Assembly: GCA_964388955.1 (NCBI GenBank)
Contig: CAYMCO010000026.1
Coordinates: forward strand, 1-64,000
Direction of reading: 5' to 3'
DNA: 64,000 nucleotides
From: CAYMCO01 sp964388955
GTDB lineage: Bacteria; Chloroflexota; Anaerolineae; Anaerolineales; E44-bin32
Of the stretch, positions 42,384-51,188 are shown one piece after another. The position numbers and the translations under genes are program-made. The number at the start of each line of letters is the position of its first letter. Position 1 is the first letter of the stretch. Under the pieces are notes generated by a model. That model did no database searches. It was not told the origin of the DNA and worked only from the letters and a program-made list of their open reading frames with translations.

Positions 42384-42881
42384 ATGACATCACAGAGCAG
42401 CATCAGCGAGCCGGTCCGTGAAGGCGAGAAGCAGCCCAATTCGAACGACTGTTTCGCATGCGGTCTGAAGAATGAGTACGGCCTGCGCCTCTCATTCTAT
42501 GAGACCGGGCCGGATGAGGTGCGGGTGCAGGTTACGATCCCCAAACGGTATCAGGGTTATCCGGGCGTCGTGCACGGCGGTATCGTGGCTACCATGCTGG
42601 ATGAAGTCGTGGGGCGCGCACTGATGATCGGCGAGGAGCTTGAATTCTGGCAGACAGGCAGGCTGACGGTCCGCTATCGCAAGAATGTGCCAATTGGCGA
42701 GCCCTTGACTATCATCGGCAGGGTGGTGCGGCGGCGGGGACGCGTGGCTGAGAGCCGCGCCGAGCTTCGACTGCCGGACGGTTCGGTGGCGGCGGAGGCG
42801 GAGGCCTTGCTCGCCCGTCTTCCGGTGGAATTCTCCCCAGAGCAAGCGCGCGAATTGGGCTGGAAGGTATATCCGGATTGA
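42384..42881 (+). CDS. PaaI-like hot-dog thioesterase
   Basis: 165 residues. CFACGLKNEYGLRL (about 23-36) followed by YPGVVHGGIVATMLDEVVG (about 58-76) is the usual PaaI/hot-dog active-site pattern. It probably hydrolyses a CoA thioester or is a binding variant. A 52-bp gap with a GGCCG/CGGCC hairpin precedes it. Its end is 17 bp before the ATG of the FAD subunit. Confidence 0.8.
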   Translation: MTSQSSISEPVREGEKQPNSNDCFACGLKNEYGLRLSFYETGPDEVRVQVTIPKRYQGYPGVVHGGIVATMLDEVVGRALMIGEELEFWQTGRLTVRYRKNVPIGEPLTIIGRVVRRRGRVAESRAELRLPDGSVAAEAEALLARLPVEFSPEQARELGWKVYPD

Positions 42882-42898
42882 GAGGCACGGGAGAGCCG

Positions 42899-43681
42899 AT
42901 GGGCAGTCTTGAGTATCACCGCCCGGATAGTCTGGATGAGGCTATCGACCTGCTGGGGGAGGCGACTCCGCTGGCGGGGGGCACGCGCATGAATCCCCAT
43001 CTGGAGGATGTGGCGGCGGTTGTTGATCTGCAGGATCTGGGATTGGACCGGATCGAAAAGGCGCCGCGCGGGGTCTCTTTCGGAGCCATGTGCACCCTGC
43101 AGGCGATGCTGGAGACCGAGGCTCCGATGGCGGAAGCGCTGCGGACATGTTGCCGTCTGGAGGCCGGGTGGAACTTGCGGAATGTCGCTACCTTGGGCGG
43201 CACCATCGCCTCGGCCAATGCCCGATCCCCATTGCTGACCTCCCTGCTGGCGACGGGGGCCGAAGTCACTCTGCAGCCCGGGGATCGCACGGTGTCGCTG
43301 GATGAGTACCTCTCTGTGCGGCGCATGGAGTCGGGCAGGGCGTTGATCACTGAAGTCAGCATTCCCACAGCCCACGCCATGGCCTATGAGGGCGTGGCTC
43401 GCTCACCGGCCGATGCGCCAATTGTATGTGCCGCCGTCGCCAGGGTCGAGGTAGCAGGCGAGGCACAGGTCCGCGCCGCCTTGGGTGGGTGGGGCGACCG
43501 ACCTGTCCTGGTGGGTTGGCTTCCATGGAGGGGAGTCGAAGATCGTGCACTGCGATCTCTGGCGGAAGCCGGCGGGGAGGGATACGCACATGCCCGGGAC
43601 AAATGGGCAAGCGGGGAATATCGGGGCCAGGTGGCCGAGAGGCTCCTCGAGCGCTTGCTGTTGAAAGTGGTGCGCGCATGA
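42899..43681 (+). CDS. Molybdenum hydroxylase FAD-binding subunit (YgfM/CoxM type)
   Basis: 260 residues. The FAD-binding PCMH-type domain is shown by ATPLAGGTRMNP (about 22-33) and AGWNLRNVATLGGTIASANARSPL (about 89-112). It carries FAD and passes electrons from the iron-sulfur clusters of the fused subunit that starts at 43678. ATG 42899 has GGAGA upstream; a TTG at 42878 overlaps the thioesterase. ATGA overlap with the next gene suggests equimolar synthesis. E. coli YgfM is the analogue. Confidence 0.88.
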   Translation: MGSLEYHRPDSLDEAIDLLGEATPLAGGTRMNPHLEDVAAVVDLQDLGLDRIEKAPRGVSFGAMCTLQAMLETEAPMAEALRTCCRLEAGWNLRNVATLGGTIASANARSPLLTSLLATGAEVTLQPGDRTVSLDEYLSVRRMESGRALITEVSIPTAHAMAYEGVARSPADAPIVCAAVARVEVAGEAQVRAALGGWGDRPVLVGWLPWRGVEDRALRSLAEAGGEGYAHARDKWASGEYRGQVAERLLERLLLKVVRA

Positions 43682-46600
43682 AGGTCGCTCTCACGCTCAA
43701 CGGCCGGGAATTGGCAATTGAGGTGCCGGCAAGGACCACGCTGCTGGAAGCATTGCGCGACCATCTGGGCTTGTTTGGCACAAAGCACGGCTGCGAGACC
43801 GGAGAGTGCGGCGCATGCACGGTGCTGCTCGATGGTCAGCCTGTGAACACCTGTGTGATGCTGGCGGCCCAGGCCGACGGGCGGAGGATCGTAACTATCG
43901 AGGCTGTGGGGGAACCGCCGGCTCCCGGATGGCGCAAATCTGCGGGCCTGGATCCGATTCAGCAGGCCTTCATCGACACCGGCGCAATCCAATGCGGCTA
44001 CTGCACGCCCGCAATGGTTCTGGCGGCGAAGTCGCTGCTGGGCCGAGAGCCCAACCCCAGCGAGGCCCAGGCAAGGGAAGCCCTGTCGGGGGTGCTGTGC
44101 CGCTGCACGGGGTATGTCAAGCCGGTGGAGGCTATTCTACGCGCCGCGGCGGGGATGCGCGGGGAGGCCGTGCGGCCCATCGATGAGCCCATCCCGGCGC
44201 CGGACGTGTTCCGCCCTGTCGAAGGCGATGACCTACCGCTGGAGAATGCCGCCCCTCCCTCCGGCACCTTGACGGAGCGGCGTGTTATGCCCCGCATTAG
44301 AACGAGTGAAATCCGCGAGGAGCGGGCCGTGGTGGGCAAGCCTGTCCCCAAAGTCGACGCGCGCAAGCTCGCCCAAGGCAGACCTGCCTTCACCATGGAT
44401 ATCGAGATGCGCGGCATGCTGGTTGCGAAGGTGCTGCACAGCCCACACGCGCACGCGAGCATCCGCTCAATCGACGCCACGAGGGCGCGTGCGCTTCCCG
44501 GCGTGGCGGCGGTGCTGACCTGGGAGGACATCCCCCGGATCGTCTACTCCACAGCCGGGCAGTCCGATCCGATTCCGGGCCCGCTGGATACCTTCTCGCT
44601 GGATCATAAAGTGCGCTTTGTCGGGGACCGCGTGGCATTTGTGGCCGCGGAGGATGAGGAGACTGCCCGGCGGGCGCTGGAGCTGATCGATGTGGATTAT
44701 GAGGTGCTGCCCGCGATCCTCGATCCGAAGGCGGCCCTTTCCCCGGAAGCCGTTCGCATCCACGATGAGCCCGAGTACGTGACCTTCGACGAATCCGATC
44801 CGAGCCGGAACCTGGCGGCGGAGATCCGCATCGATATCGGCGATGTGGATCAAGGATTCGCGAAAGCGGACTTGATCGTCGAGGGGGAATATCATTCGCC
44901 CAAGGTCCATCAGGCCTCCATTGAGCCGCATGCCGTGATCACCTATTGGGATGAGGATGACCGTCTGGTGATCCGCACCAGCACCCAGGTGCCTTTCCAC
45001 GTCCGGCGGCAGTTGGCGCCCGTCCTTGGCCTGCCGGTCAAGCGTATCCGGGTCATCAAGCCGCGCATTGGGGGTGGCTTTGGCGGAAAACAGGAAGTCC
45101 TGATTGAGGATGTGGCCGCGCACCTCACGATCGCCACAGGCCGGCCGGTGCGTTACGAGTACACGCGTGAGGAGGAATTCACGGCTGCGCGCGCCCGCCA
45201 TCCCATGTTCATCCGCATGCGCACCGGAGTGAGGCGGGACGGCACCATCACGGCGAATGAGATGTACGCTCTCAGCGACACCGGCGCATACGGTTGCCAC
45301 GGTCTGACGGTGACCGGCAACACCGGGCATAAGGCGATGGCGCTCTACGTGGGAGACGGCAAGTATCGGGAGGCGCCCAACATTCGTTTCTACGCCGACG
45401 TGGTATACACCAACACCATGCCCTCGGGCGCTTATCGCGGGTACGGCGTGCCGCAAGGATTCTGGGGCGTCGAGCGCCATATGGAGAAGGTGGCGCGCAA
45501 ACTGGGTATGGATCCGATCGCTTTTCGCTTGAAGAACGCCGTGCGAGCAGGGGAGATCCATCCTTTCAGCACGGCCTGGTCGGAAGGCCGGGAGCCGCGG
45601 CCGGAGATGATCAACACCTGCGGCTTGGAGGACTGCGCCCATGAGGCAGCGCGCGCCATCGGATGGGCGGGGAAATTCGGGATTCCGACCTGGCACGAGG
45701 TGCCGGGTCAGCCGCATCTGCGGCGCGGAATCGGCGTGGCACTGGTGATGCAGGGCACAGCAATCCCTTACTTGGATATGGGGGGGGCGAGCATAAAGAT
45801 CAACGATGACGGGTCCTTCAATCTGCTGGTGGGAGCCACGGATCTGGGCACGGGCTCGGACACTGTGCTCGCACAGCAGGCAGCGGAGGTGCTCGGCGCG
45901 CCGGTTGAGGATATCCTGGTGTATTCCTCGGACACCGATTTCACGCCCTTCGACAAGGGCGCCTACGCTTCCAGCACAACCTACATCTCCGGCGCGGCGG
46001 TGGTCAAGGCAGCACGGAAAGTCGCAGAGCAGATCCGGGAACGGGCGGCGATGATGCTCGCATCCAAGGGGGATGAGGTGCGGGCCAGCGAAGTGCGGCT
46101 GCGGGGTGGCCGGGCTTGGTCGCCGGATGGCCGCTCGGTCACTTTGGCAGAGGTTGCCGAGGACGCGCTTCACCACCAGGATCAGCGGCAGATCATGGCC
46201 GTCGGATCCTACATGTCCACTGCGTCCCCGCCGCCCTTCGCGGCGCAATTTGCCCAAGTGCTGGTGGATGTGGAGACCGGCCAGGTCACTGTGGAGGGGT
46301 TGGTGATGGCGGTGGACGGGGGGGTGATCGTCAACCCATTGACAGCCTCCGGTCAGATTGAAGGCGGCATGACACAGGCCCTGGGGTACGCAGTAAGCGA
46401 GGAGCTCTGCTATGACGGGCAGGGCCGGCCCCGCGAGCACGACTTCTCGCAATATCACATCTTCGCTGCCCATGAGATGCCGAAACTGGAGACGATATTC
46501 GTCGAGACCATCGAACCGTCGCACCCCTTCGGGGTCAAAGCGGTCGCCGAGATCCCCATGGATGGCGTCGGCCCCGCGGTCGCCAACGCGGTCTTTGACG

Positions 46601-46695
46601 CTTGCGGCGCGGAGATCGACGCAGCACCGGTGACGCCCGAGCGTGTGCTGCGTGCGTTGGGAAAGCTGAGCGGAGGTTCGAATGCATCTGTATGA
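43678..46695 (+). CDS. xdhD: Molybdenum hydroxylase, fused [2Fe-2S] and molybdopterin domains (XdhD-like)
   Basis: 1005 residues. The N-terminal ferredoxin-like domain has C39, C44, C47 and C59, and the second cluster uses C106, C109, C141 and C143. The molybdopterin domain (about 215-1000) has GGGFGGKQE (about 467), a PSGAYRGYGVPQG arginine loop (about 582) and the catalytic Glu near GVKAVAEIPMDGVGP (about 948). This Fe-S/Mo fusion is the layout of E. coli XdhD, a putative selenium-dependent purine hydroxylase. It pairs with the FAD subunit upstream. The long minus-strand frame opposite (44467-46788) is a shadow. Confidence 0.9.
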   Translation: MKVALTLNGRELAIEVPARTTLLEALRDHLGLFGTKHGCETGECGACTVLLDGQPVNTCVMLAAQADGRRIVTIEAVGEPPAPGWRKSAGLDPIQQAFIDTGAIQCGYCTPAMVLAAKSLLGREPNPSEAQAREALSGVLCRCTGYVKPVEAILRAAAGMRGEAVRPIDEPIPAPDVFRPVEGDDLPLENAAPPSGTLTERRVMPRIRTSEIREERAVVGKPVPKVDARKLAQGRPAFTMDIEMRGMLVAKVLHSPHAHASIRSIDATRARALPGVAAVLTWEDIPRIVYSTAGQSDPIPGPLDTFSLDHKVRFVGDRVAFVAAEDEETARRALELIDVDYEVLPAILDPKAALSPEAVRIHDEPEYVTFDESDPSRNLAAEIRIDIGDVDQGFAKADLIVEGEYHSPKVHQASIEPHAVITYWDEDDRLVIRTSTQVPFHVRRQLAPVLGLPVKRIRVIKPRIGGGFGGKQEVLIEDVAAHLTIATGRPVRYEYTREEEFTAARARHPMFIRMRTGVRRDGTITANEMYALSDTGAYGCHGLTVTGNTGHKAMALYVGDGKYREAPNIRFYADVVYTNTMPSGAYRGYGVPQGFWGVERHMEKVARKLGMDPIAFRLKNAVRAGEIHPFSTAWSEGREPRPEMINTCGLEDCAHEAARAIGWAGKFGIPTWHEVPGQPHLRRGIGVALVMQGTAIPYLDMGGASIKINDDGSFNLLVGATDLGTGSDTVLAQQAAEVLGAPVEDILVYSSDTDFTPFDKGAYASSTTYISGAAVVKAARKVAEQIRERAAMMLASKGDEVRASEVRLRGGRAWSPDGRSVTLAEVAEDALHHQDQRQIMAVGSYMSTASPPPFAAQFAQVLVDVETGQVTVEGLVMAVDGGVIVNPLTASGQIEGGMTQALGYAVSEELCYDGQGRPREHDFSQYHIFAAHEMPKLETIFVETIEPSHPFGVKAVAEIPMDGVGPAVANAVFDACGAEIDAAPVTPERVLRALGKLSGGSNASV

Positions 46696-47503
46696 GCGCA
46701 TCGCCCAGGTGATTCGGGAGGGGGGATCCGCTGCCGTGGCGACCGTCATCCGCTCCCAAGGGTCAGTGCCGCGGCATGAGGGCAGCAAGATGTTGATCTT
46801 TCCGGATGGTCAGATCGAAGGTACTATAGGGGGCGGCGAAATGGAGAGCCGGGTGATCGAGGCTGCCCAAGGAGTCATGCAGGAGGGCCAAGGTCAGATT
46901 CTTAAGTACGACTTCCAGGATCCGTCCCGGGGCGATCCTGGGGTCTGCGGCGGGGAGATCGAGGTCTTTGTGGAGCCGCTTGTGCCAAAGGCCAGCATAC
47001 TGGTCATCGGCGCCGGGCACGTGGGATTGGCCGTGGCCGATCTGGCGCATTGGCTTGGATACCACGTGATTGTCGCGGATGACCGGCCGGGCTATGCCAC
47101 GCCGGAGGCGGTGCCGGATGCCGACGAGGTGATTGAGTGTGATGTCGGCGCCCTGCCGGCGAGCGTCAGGGTCAACGCGCAGACTTACATCGTGCTGACC
47201 ACAAGGGGGCTGCAGGTGGATCTGGCGGGGCTCCCGGAGCTCTTGGAGACACCTGCGCCGTATGTCGGGGTGATCGGATCTCGCCGCCGGTGGGAGACCT
47301 GCGCCAAACAGCTCCTGGAGATGGGGGTGGCGGAGGAGGCGATCCGGCGCGTGACCTCACCCATCGGGCTGGAATTGAATGCAGAGACGCCGGAAGAAAT
47401 CGCGGTGAGCATCATGGCGGAGATTATCATGCTGCGCCGAGGCGGCACGGGGGGCCCCATGTCGCATGATGTGATCGCCAGGCGGCGGAACAAGGGAGAA
47501 TAA
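46682..47503 (+). CDS. xdhC: XdhC-family molybdenum cofactor maturation protein
   Basis: 273 residues. The N-terminal XdhC/CoxI region (SQGSVPRHEGSKMLIF, then EGTIGGGEMESRV) precedes a Rossmann domain (SILVIGAGHVGLAVADLA, about 103-120) and the C-terminal GVIGSRRRWETC motif. XdhC binds molybdenum cofactor, supports its sulfuration, and inserts it into the Mo hydroxylase. The ATG overlaps the xdhD-like gene by 14 bp, and the FAD-Fe-S fusion gene begins 7 bp after its stop. Confidence 0.88.
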   Translation: MHLYERIAQVIREGGSAAVATVIRSQGSVPRHEGSKMLIFPDGQIEGTIGGGEMESRVIEAAQGVMQEGQGQILKYDFQDPSRGDPGVCGGEIEVFVEPLVPKASILVIGAGHVGLAVADLAHWLGYHVIVADDRPGYATPEAVPDADEVIECDVGALPASVRVNAQTYIVLTTRGLQVDLAGLPELLETPAPYVGVIGSRRRWETCAKQLLEMGVAEEAIRRVTSPIGLELNAETPEEIAVSIMAEIIMLRRGGTGGPMSHDVIARRRNKGE

Positions 47504-47510
47504 CATCGGA

Positions 47511-48989
47511 ATGTGGGAGACATACCACAGCGCGAAATCGATAGACCAGGCCCTGTCTCTGCTGGCAGAGCACGGCGGGCGAGCCAGGATCGTTGCCGGG
47601 GGGACCGATCTGATCTTGGAGCTGGAAAGGAAGGTGCGGGCGGATGTCGACATGCTGATCGACATCACTCGCATCCCCGAGCTCGATCGGATCGAGGTCA
47701 AGGACGGTTGGGTGTGCATGGGACCCCTGGTCACCCACAACCACTGCGCGGGCTCGAAGCTGCTTCAGCGATCTGCATTCGCGTTGAGCAGGGCATGTTG
47801 GGAGGTTGGGGCGCCGCAGATTCGGAACCGCGGCACCATTGCCGGGAACCTGATCACCGCCTCCCCTGCCAACGATTCCATCACCCCACTCATGGCGCTC
47901 GGGGCGCAAGTGGAGCTGGTCTCCACTTCAGGAGAGCGGGTCGTGCCGCTGGAGGAGTTCTTCACCGGTGTGCGCAGGACGGTGATGCGCGATGACGAGT
48001 TGCTGCGGGAAATCTCCTTTCCTCTGCCGCCCCGGAGCGCTCGCAGCGGGTTCTACAAGCTCGGCCTGCGGCGGGCGCAGGCAATATCCCTGGTCAACGC
48101 AGCCGTGCTGCTTGACCTGCAGGGAGATGTAGTCCAGCGCGCGGCCGTGACGCTCGGGGCAGTGGCGCCCACGATCATCCACGCCCGCCAGGCGGAGGCA
48201 TTTCTGGCCGGCAAGACCCTCTCGGAGGAGAACATTGAGCGCGCTGGAGAACTTGCATCGGAGGCCGCTCGGCCGATCGATGACCTGCGGTCCACGGGGC
48301 GCTACCGCAAGGCGATGGCCTCAGTCATCACCGAGCGAATTATGCGGGCGATTCGGGAGGGCAGAGAGCGAGAGGGATATCCGTCAGATCCCGTCATGCT
48401 TTGGGGCCCGGGCGAGCACCACGTGGATCGGCCCTTGGCCAGCGCAGCGAGGCACGAGGCGGGCATACCCATCGAGACGGTGGTCAATGGCCGCCGCTAT
48501 TCCGTCAGCACGGGCCAGAATAAGACCCTTCTGCGCTTCCTGCGGGAGGACATCGGGCTGACGGGGACAAAGGAAGGCTGCGCCGAAGGCGAATGCGGCG
48601 CGTGCACAGTCTTCCTGGATGGCGCAGCCGTCATGGCATGCCTGGTGCCCGCGCCTCGGGCGCACGGGGCGGAGATCACGACCATCGAAGGATTGGCGGA
48701 GAACGGCGCCCTGCATCCAATACAGCAGGCGTTCATCGATGAAGGGGCTGTGCAGTGCGGTTACTGCACTCCGGGATTCCTGATGTCGGGTGCGAAACTC
48801 CTGGAGGAGAAGCCGGAGCCCACGCGCGAACAGGCCGCTCACGCGGTGACAGGCAATCTGTGCCGCTGCACGGGTTACTATAAGATCTTGACCGCCATTG
48901 AGAAGGCCGCGAGTATGTCCCCCGCGAGCAGGGGGGGTGACGGTGGTGATTTGGCAGCTTCGCAGCACAGCTTAAGCAAGGAGAACTAG
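47511..48989 (+). CDS. Molybdenum hydroxylase, fused FAD and [2Fe-2S] subunits
   Basis: 492 residues. The FAD domain (1-285) has ARIVAGGTDLILELE (about 25-39) and GAPQIRNRGTIAGNLITASPAND (about 100-122). The [2Fe-2S] part (about 320-468) has C357, C362, C365, C377 and C416, C419, C451, C453. This FAD-FeS fusion is the reciprocal of the FeS-Mo fusion at 43678, so it should pair with the free Mo subunit at 51189. Two uncharacterised genes (49044, 49419) separate them. The start is ATG 47511, after GGGAGAATAACATCGGA. Confidence 0.88.
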   Translation: MWETYHSAKSIDQALSLLAEHGGRARIVAGGTDLILELERKVRADVDMLIDITRIPELDRIEVKDGWVCMGPLVTHNHCAGSKLLQRSAFALSRACWEVGAPQIRNRGTIAGNLITASPANDSITPLMALGAQVELVSTSGERVVPLEEFFTGVRRTVMRDDELLREISFPLPPRSARSGFYKLGLRRAQAISLVNAAVLLDLQGDVVQRAAVTLGAVAPTIIHARQAEAFLAGKTLSEENIERAGELASEAARPIDDLRSTGRYRKAMASVITERIMRAIREGREREGYPSDPVMLWGPGEHHVDRPLASAARHEAGIPIETVVNGRRYSVSTGQNKTLLRFLREDIGLTGTKEGCAEGECGACTVFLDGAAVMACLVPAPRAHGAEITTIEGLAENGALHPIQQAFIDEGAVQCGYCTPGFLMSGAKLLEEKPEPTREQAAHAVTGNLCRCTGYYKILTAIEKAASMSPASRGGDGGDLAASQHSLSKEN

Positions 48990-49043
48990 CAGAAAGGGCT
49001 TTCCCGGTAGATCAGACTGGGGGGAGGCTCCGGAGGGAATCCC

Positions 49044-49409
49044 ATGGGGATGCGTTGGCAAGACCGTCAGGAATATGAGACTATCGCCAAACAGAAAACC
49101 ATCCACCCAGTGTGGCGTGGTATCGGCTGTCTTCTGATCATCGTCTTGGGGATGGCCGGCTACCTGTTTTCAGGGTGGTTCTTGGGTGCGAACGCCGAGA
49201 ACCATTGGATCTTCCTGCCACCAGAGGTCCTCAATCCCCCTTTCGTGCCTTTCTTGCCGTCGGGCGCGGCGGTCCAGATTGTGGTGGCGGTACTGTTTAT
49301 GATCTTCTCGTATGGCGTCCTCAGTGTCTTCTATGCTCTGCTTTTCCCGATCCAGCCCGGGGAGCAGGACTCCCCCCAGCTATACCGACGAAAGACGCGT
49401 CGGCGCTAA
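49044..49409 (+). CDS. Small membrane protein of unknown function
   Basis: 121 residues with two membrane helices (about 26-48 and 73-97), a basic N-terminus and a basic C-terminus ending RRKTRRR. No family was recognised. The ATG at 49044 follows GGGGGGAGG. It lies between the two parts of the second Mo hydroxylase and 9 bp before the next unknown gene, so it may be a membrane adaptor for that system; this is inference from position. Confidence 0.6.
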   Translation: MGMRWQDRQEYETIAKQKTIHPVWRGIGCLLIIVLGMAGYLFSGWFLGANAENHWIFLPPEVLNPPFVPFLPSGAAVQIVVAVLFMIFSYGVLSVFYALLFPIQPGEQDSPQLYRRKTRRR

Positions 49410-49418
49410 TCAGCGGCC

Positions 49419-51134
49419 ATGGACCGTACAGTTCCACGCACCGGATCGGATGCGGTTGAATTATATATTCGCACCTATTACTCCCTCCTGAGAAGCACGG
49501 ATGATGTGAAGATCCAGAGCCTGGAGGAAGTCCACTCCGGTATGGGGTCGGCGCTGCATGCCAACGCGCGCAGCCCCGATCCAGACTTTCCGGCTCTTAT
49601 CTACAGCACCCTGCGCCTCCCGCCTTGCGTGGCGGATGTCGATCGGGTGGTGCTGGGTCAAAGCCGGGAAGTGTTTATTCAGGAGGGGATCGGTGATATC
49701 GAGACCTGGCGCCCGGCGGTGGCGCGGGCTCGGCGGCGGCGGTGTTTCACCGACGACCAGGGCACCTTGGCCTGCTATATCGCCAGCCGCTCGGATATCG
49801 ATGATATGGTGCCCGCCTTGACCGCATATCAGATCGAATGGAACAAGCTTCATCGCCTGCTGCATGGGGAGCAGGCCAGGCGCTTCCTGGAGGGCACAGG
49901 CGGTGTCGAAGAAGGTTTGGCGGTCCTGGCGCATGGAATCGGAGTCGATGTCGAGGATATGGTCCGCCTTCAGGAACTCTGGGGTGGGGAATTCTGGGAT
50001 CGAATGCGGAAGATGGCCCGGCGAGAGAAGCGTATGCGCATCCGCCTGCTCTCAGGCTCCTTTGTCGACTACCAGAGGGCCACCCAGCACTGGTGGACTC
50101 AAGTTGAAGGGCCGAATCCTGCCCTTTCCCACAGCCCCGTGTACTTCGTGTCCAGCAATACTCACAGCCTGGCGAACCTGATCACGGGCTTCGCCCTCCG
50201 CAGGCAGGCAGAACTATTGGGTTATATTGAGCGCCCGGAGCACAGCGATCTGCTGGAGGAATGGCGGGTCATAGAAAGCCGGGAGGTCCCTTCCAGCCGG
50301 GAAAACTTCCTCTACCACGTATTGAAGAAGATCACGTCCTCCCCGGAGGGTGAGGCCATGCGGGAGGAATATTCGGAAGCGGAAAGGGACTGCGGGCTGC
50401 ACCGCGTGTCGGCTGTGCATGGTTTTGATTTGGAGGCCCAGGTCATCGAACTCTCGCGGGTTGAGCCCGACTGTATCGACCCACGCTTACGGCGGGAAGA
50501 CCTGGGATTGCTGATGGGAAGCGATGCGCTGGTCTTGAATATCGACTATCCGCTGGGAATGCTTGCCTATCATGTGCTGTCGCATGTCGCCGCCCAAGTG
50601 GGCAAAGTGGTCGGCGTGTACCTGCTCGGCAAGGCAGCCACTCTGAACGGGGTGGTCGGGGATGTGATGGTCCCCTCTGTCGTGCACGATGAGCATTCCC
50701 AGAACACGTACCTTTTCGATAATTGCTTCTCTGCCTCGGATATAGGGGGCTATCTGATCTACGGCACCGTGTTGGACAATCAGAAAGCGGTCAGTGTGCC
50801 GGGCACATTCCTACAGACTCCAAGCTACATGGATGTCTTCTATCGCGAGGGTTACACGGATATCGAAATGGAGGCCGGGCCTTACCTGTCGGCGGTGTAT
50901 GAGATGTACCGGCCCAAACGCCATCCGAACAATGAGATAGTCAATCTTTATGAGATCCCCTTTGACCTCGGCATTCTGCACTATGCATCCGATAAACCGT
51001 TGAGCGAAGGATTGAGCCTAGGTGCAGCAACGCTCTCTTATTTCGGCATGGACGCGACCTATGCTACCAGCATCGCCATACTGCAGCACATATTTGAGAT
51101 GGAAATCAGGAGGCTGGCGGCGCAAGCGTCCTAG
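49419..51134 (+). CDS. Conserved uncharacterised protein within the Mo hydroxylase operon
   Basis: 571 residues, soluble. I do not recognise a characterised family; it may belong to a DUF6909-type group, but that is from memory and unverified. The C-terminal part around LGKAATLNGVVGDVMVPSVVHDEH (about 408-431) resembles the phosphate/base-binding pattern of nucleoside-phosphorylase-like proteins. The N-terminal half is helical and Arg-rich. It sits between the FAD-Fe-S fusion and the free Mo subunit, with gaps of 9 and 54 bp, which suggests a shared job such as purine or nucleoside handling. Confidence 0.6.
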   Translation: MDRTVPRTGSDAVELYIRTYYSLLRSTDDVKIQSLEEVHSGMGSALHANARSPDPDFPALIYSTLRLPPCVADVDRVVLGQSREVFIQEGIGDIETWRPAVARARRRRCFTDDQGTLACYIASRSDIDDMVPALTAYQIEWNKLHRLLHGEQARRFLEGTGGVEEGLAVLAHGIGVDVEDMVRLQELWGGEFWDRMRKMARREKRMRIRLLSGSFVDYQRATQHWWTQVEGPNPALSHSPVYFVSSNTHSLANLITGFALRRQAELLGYIERPEHSDLLEEWRVIESREVPSSRENFLYHVLKKITSSPEGEAMREEYSEAERDCGLHRVSAVHGFDLEAQVIELSRVEPDCIDPRLRREDLGLLMGSDALVLNIDYPLGMLAYHVLSHVAAQVGKVVGVYLLGKAATLNGVVGDVMVPSVVHDEHSQNTYLFDNCFSASDIGGYLIYGTVLDNQKAVSVPGTFLQTPSYMDVFYREGYTDIEMEAGPYLSAVYEMYRPKRHPNNEIVNLYEIPFDLGILHYASDKPLSEGLSLGAATLSYFGMDATYATSIAILQHIFEMEIRRLAAQAS

Positions 51135-51188
51135 ACGCTGGACCCACCCGCGTGGAACGCGAATGTCGGCCTTTCTTGGAGAGAGCAT

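Noticed and set aside
44467..46788. Minus-strand open frame of 773 codons
   Set aside because: It lies exactly antisense to the xdhD-like gene, has no motifs, and arises from GC-rich codon use on the other strand.
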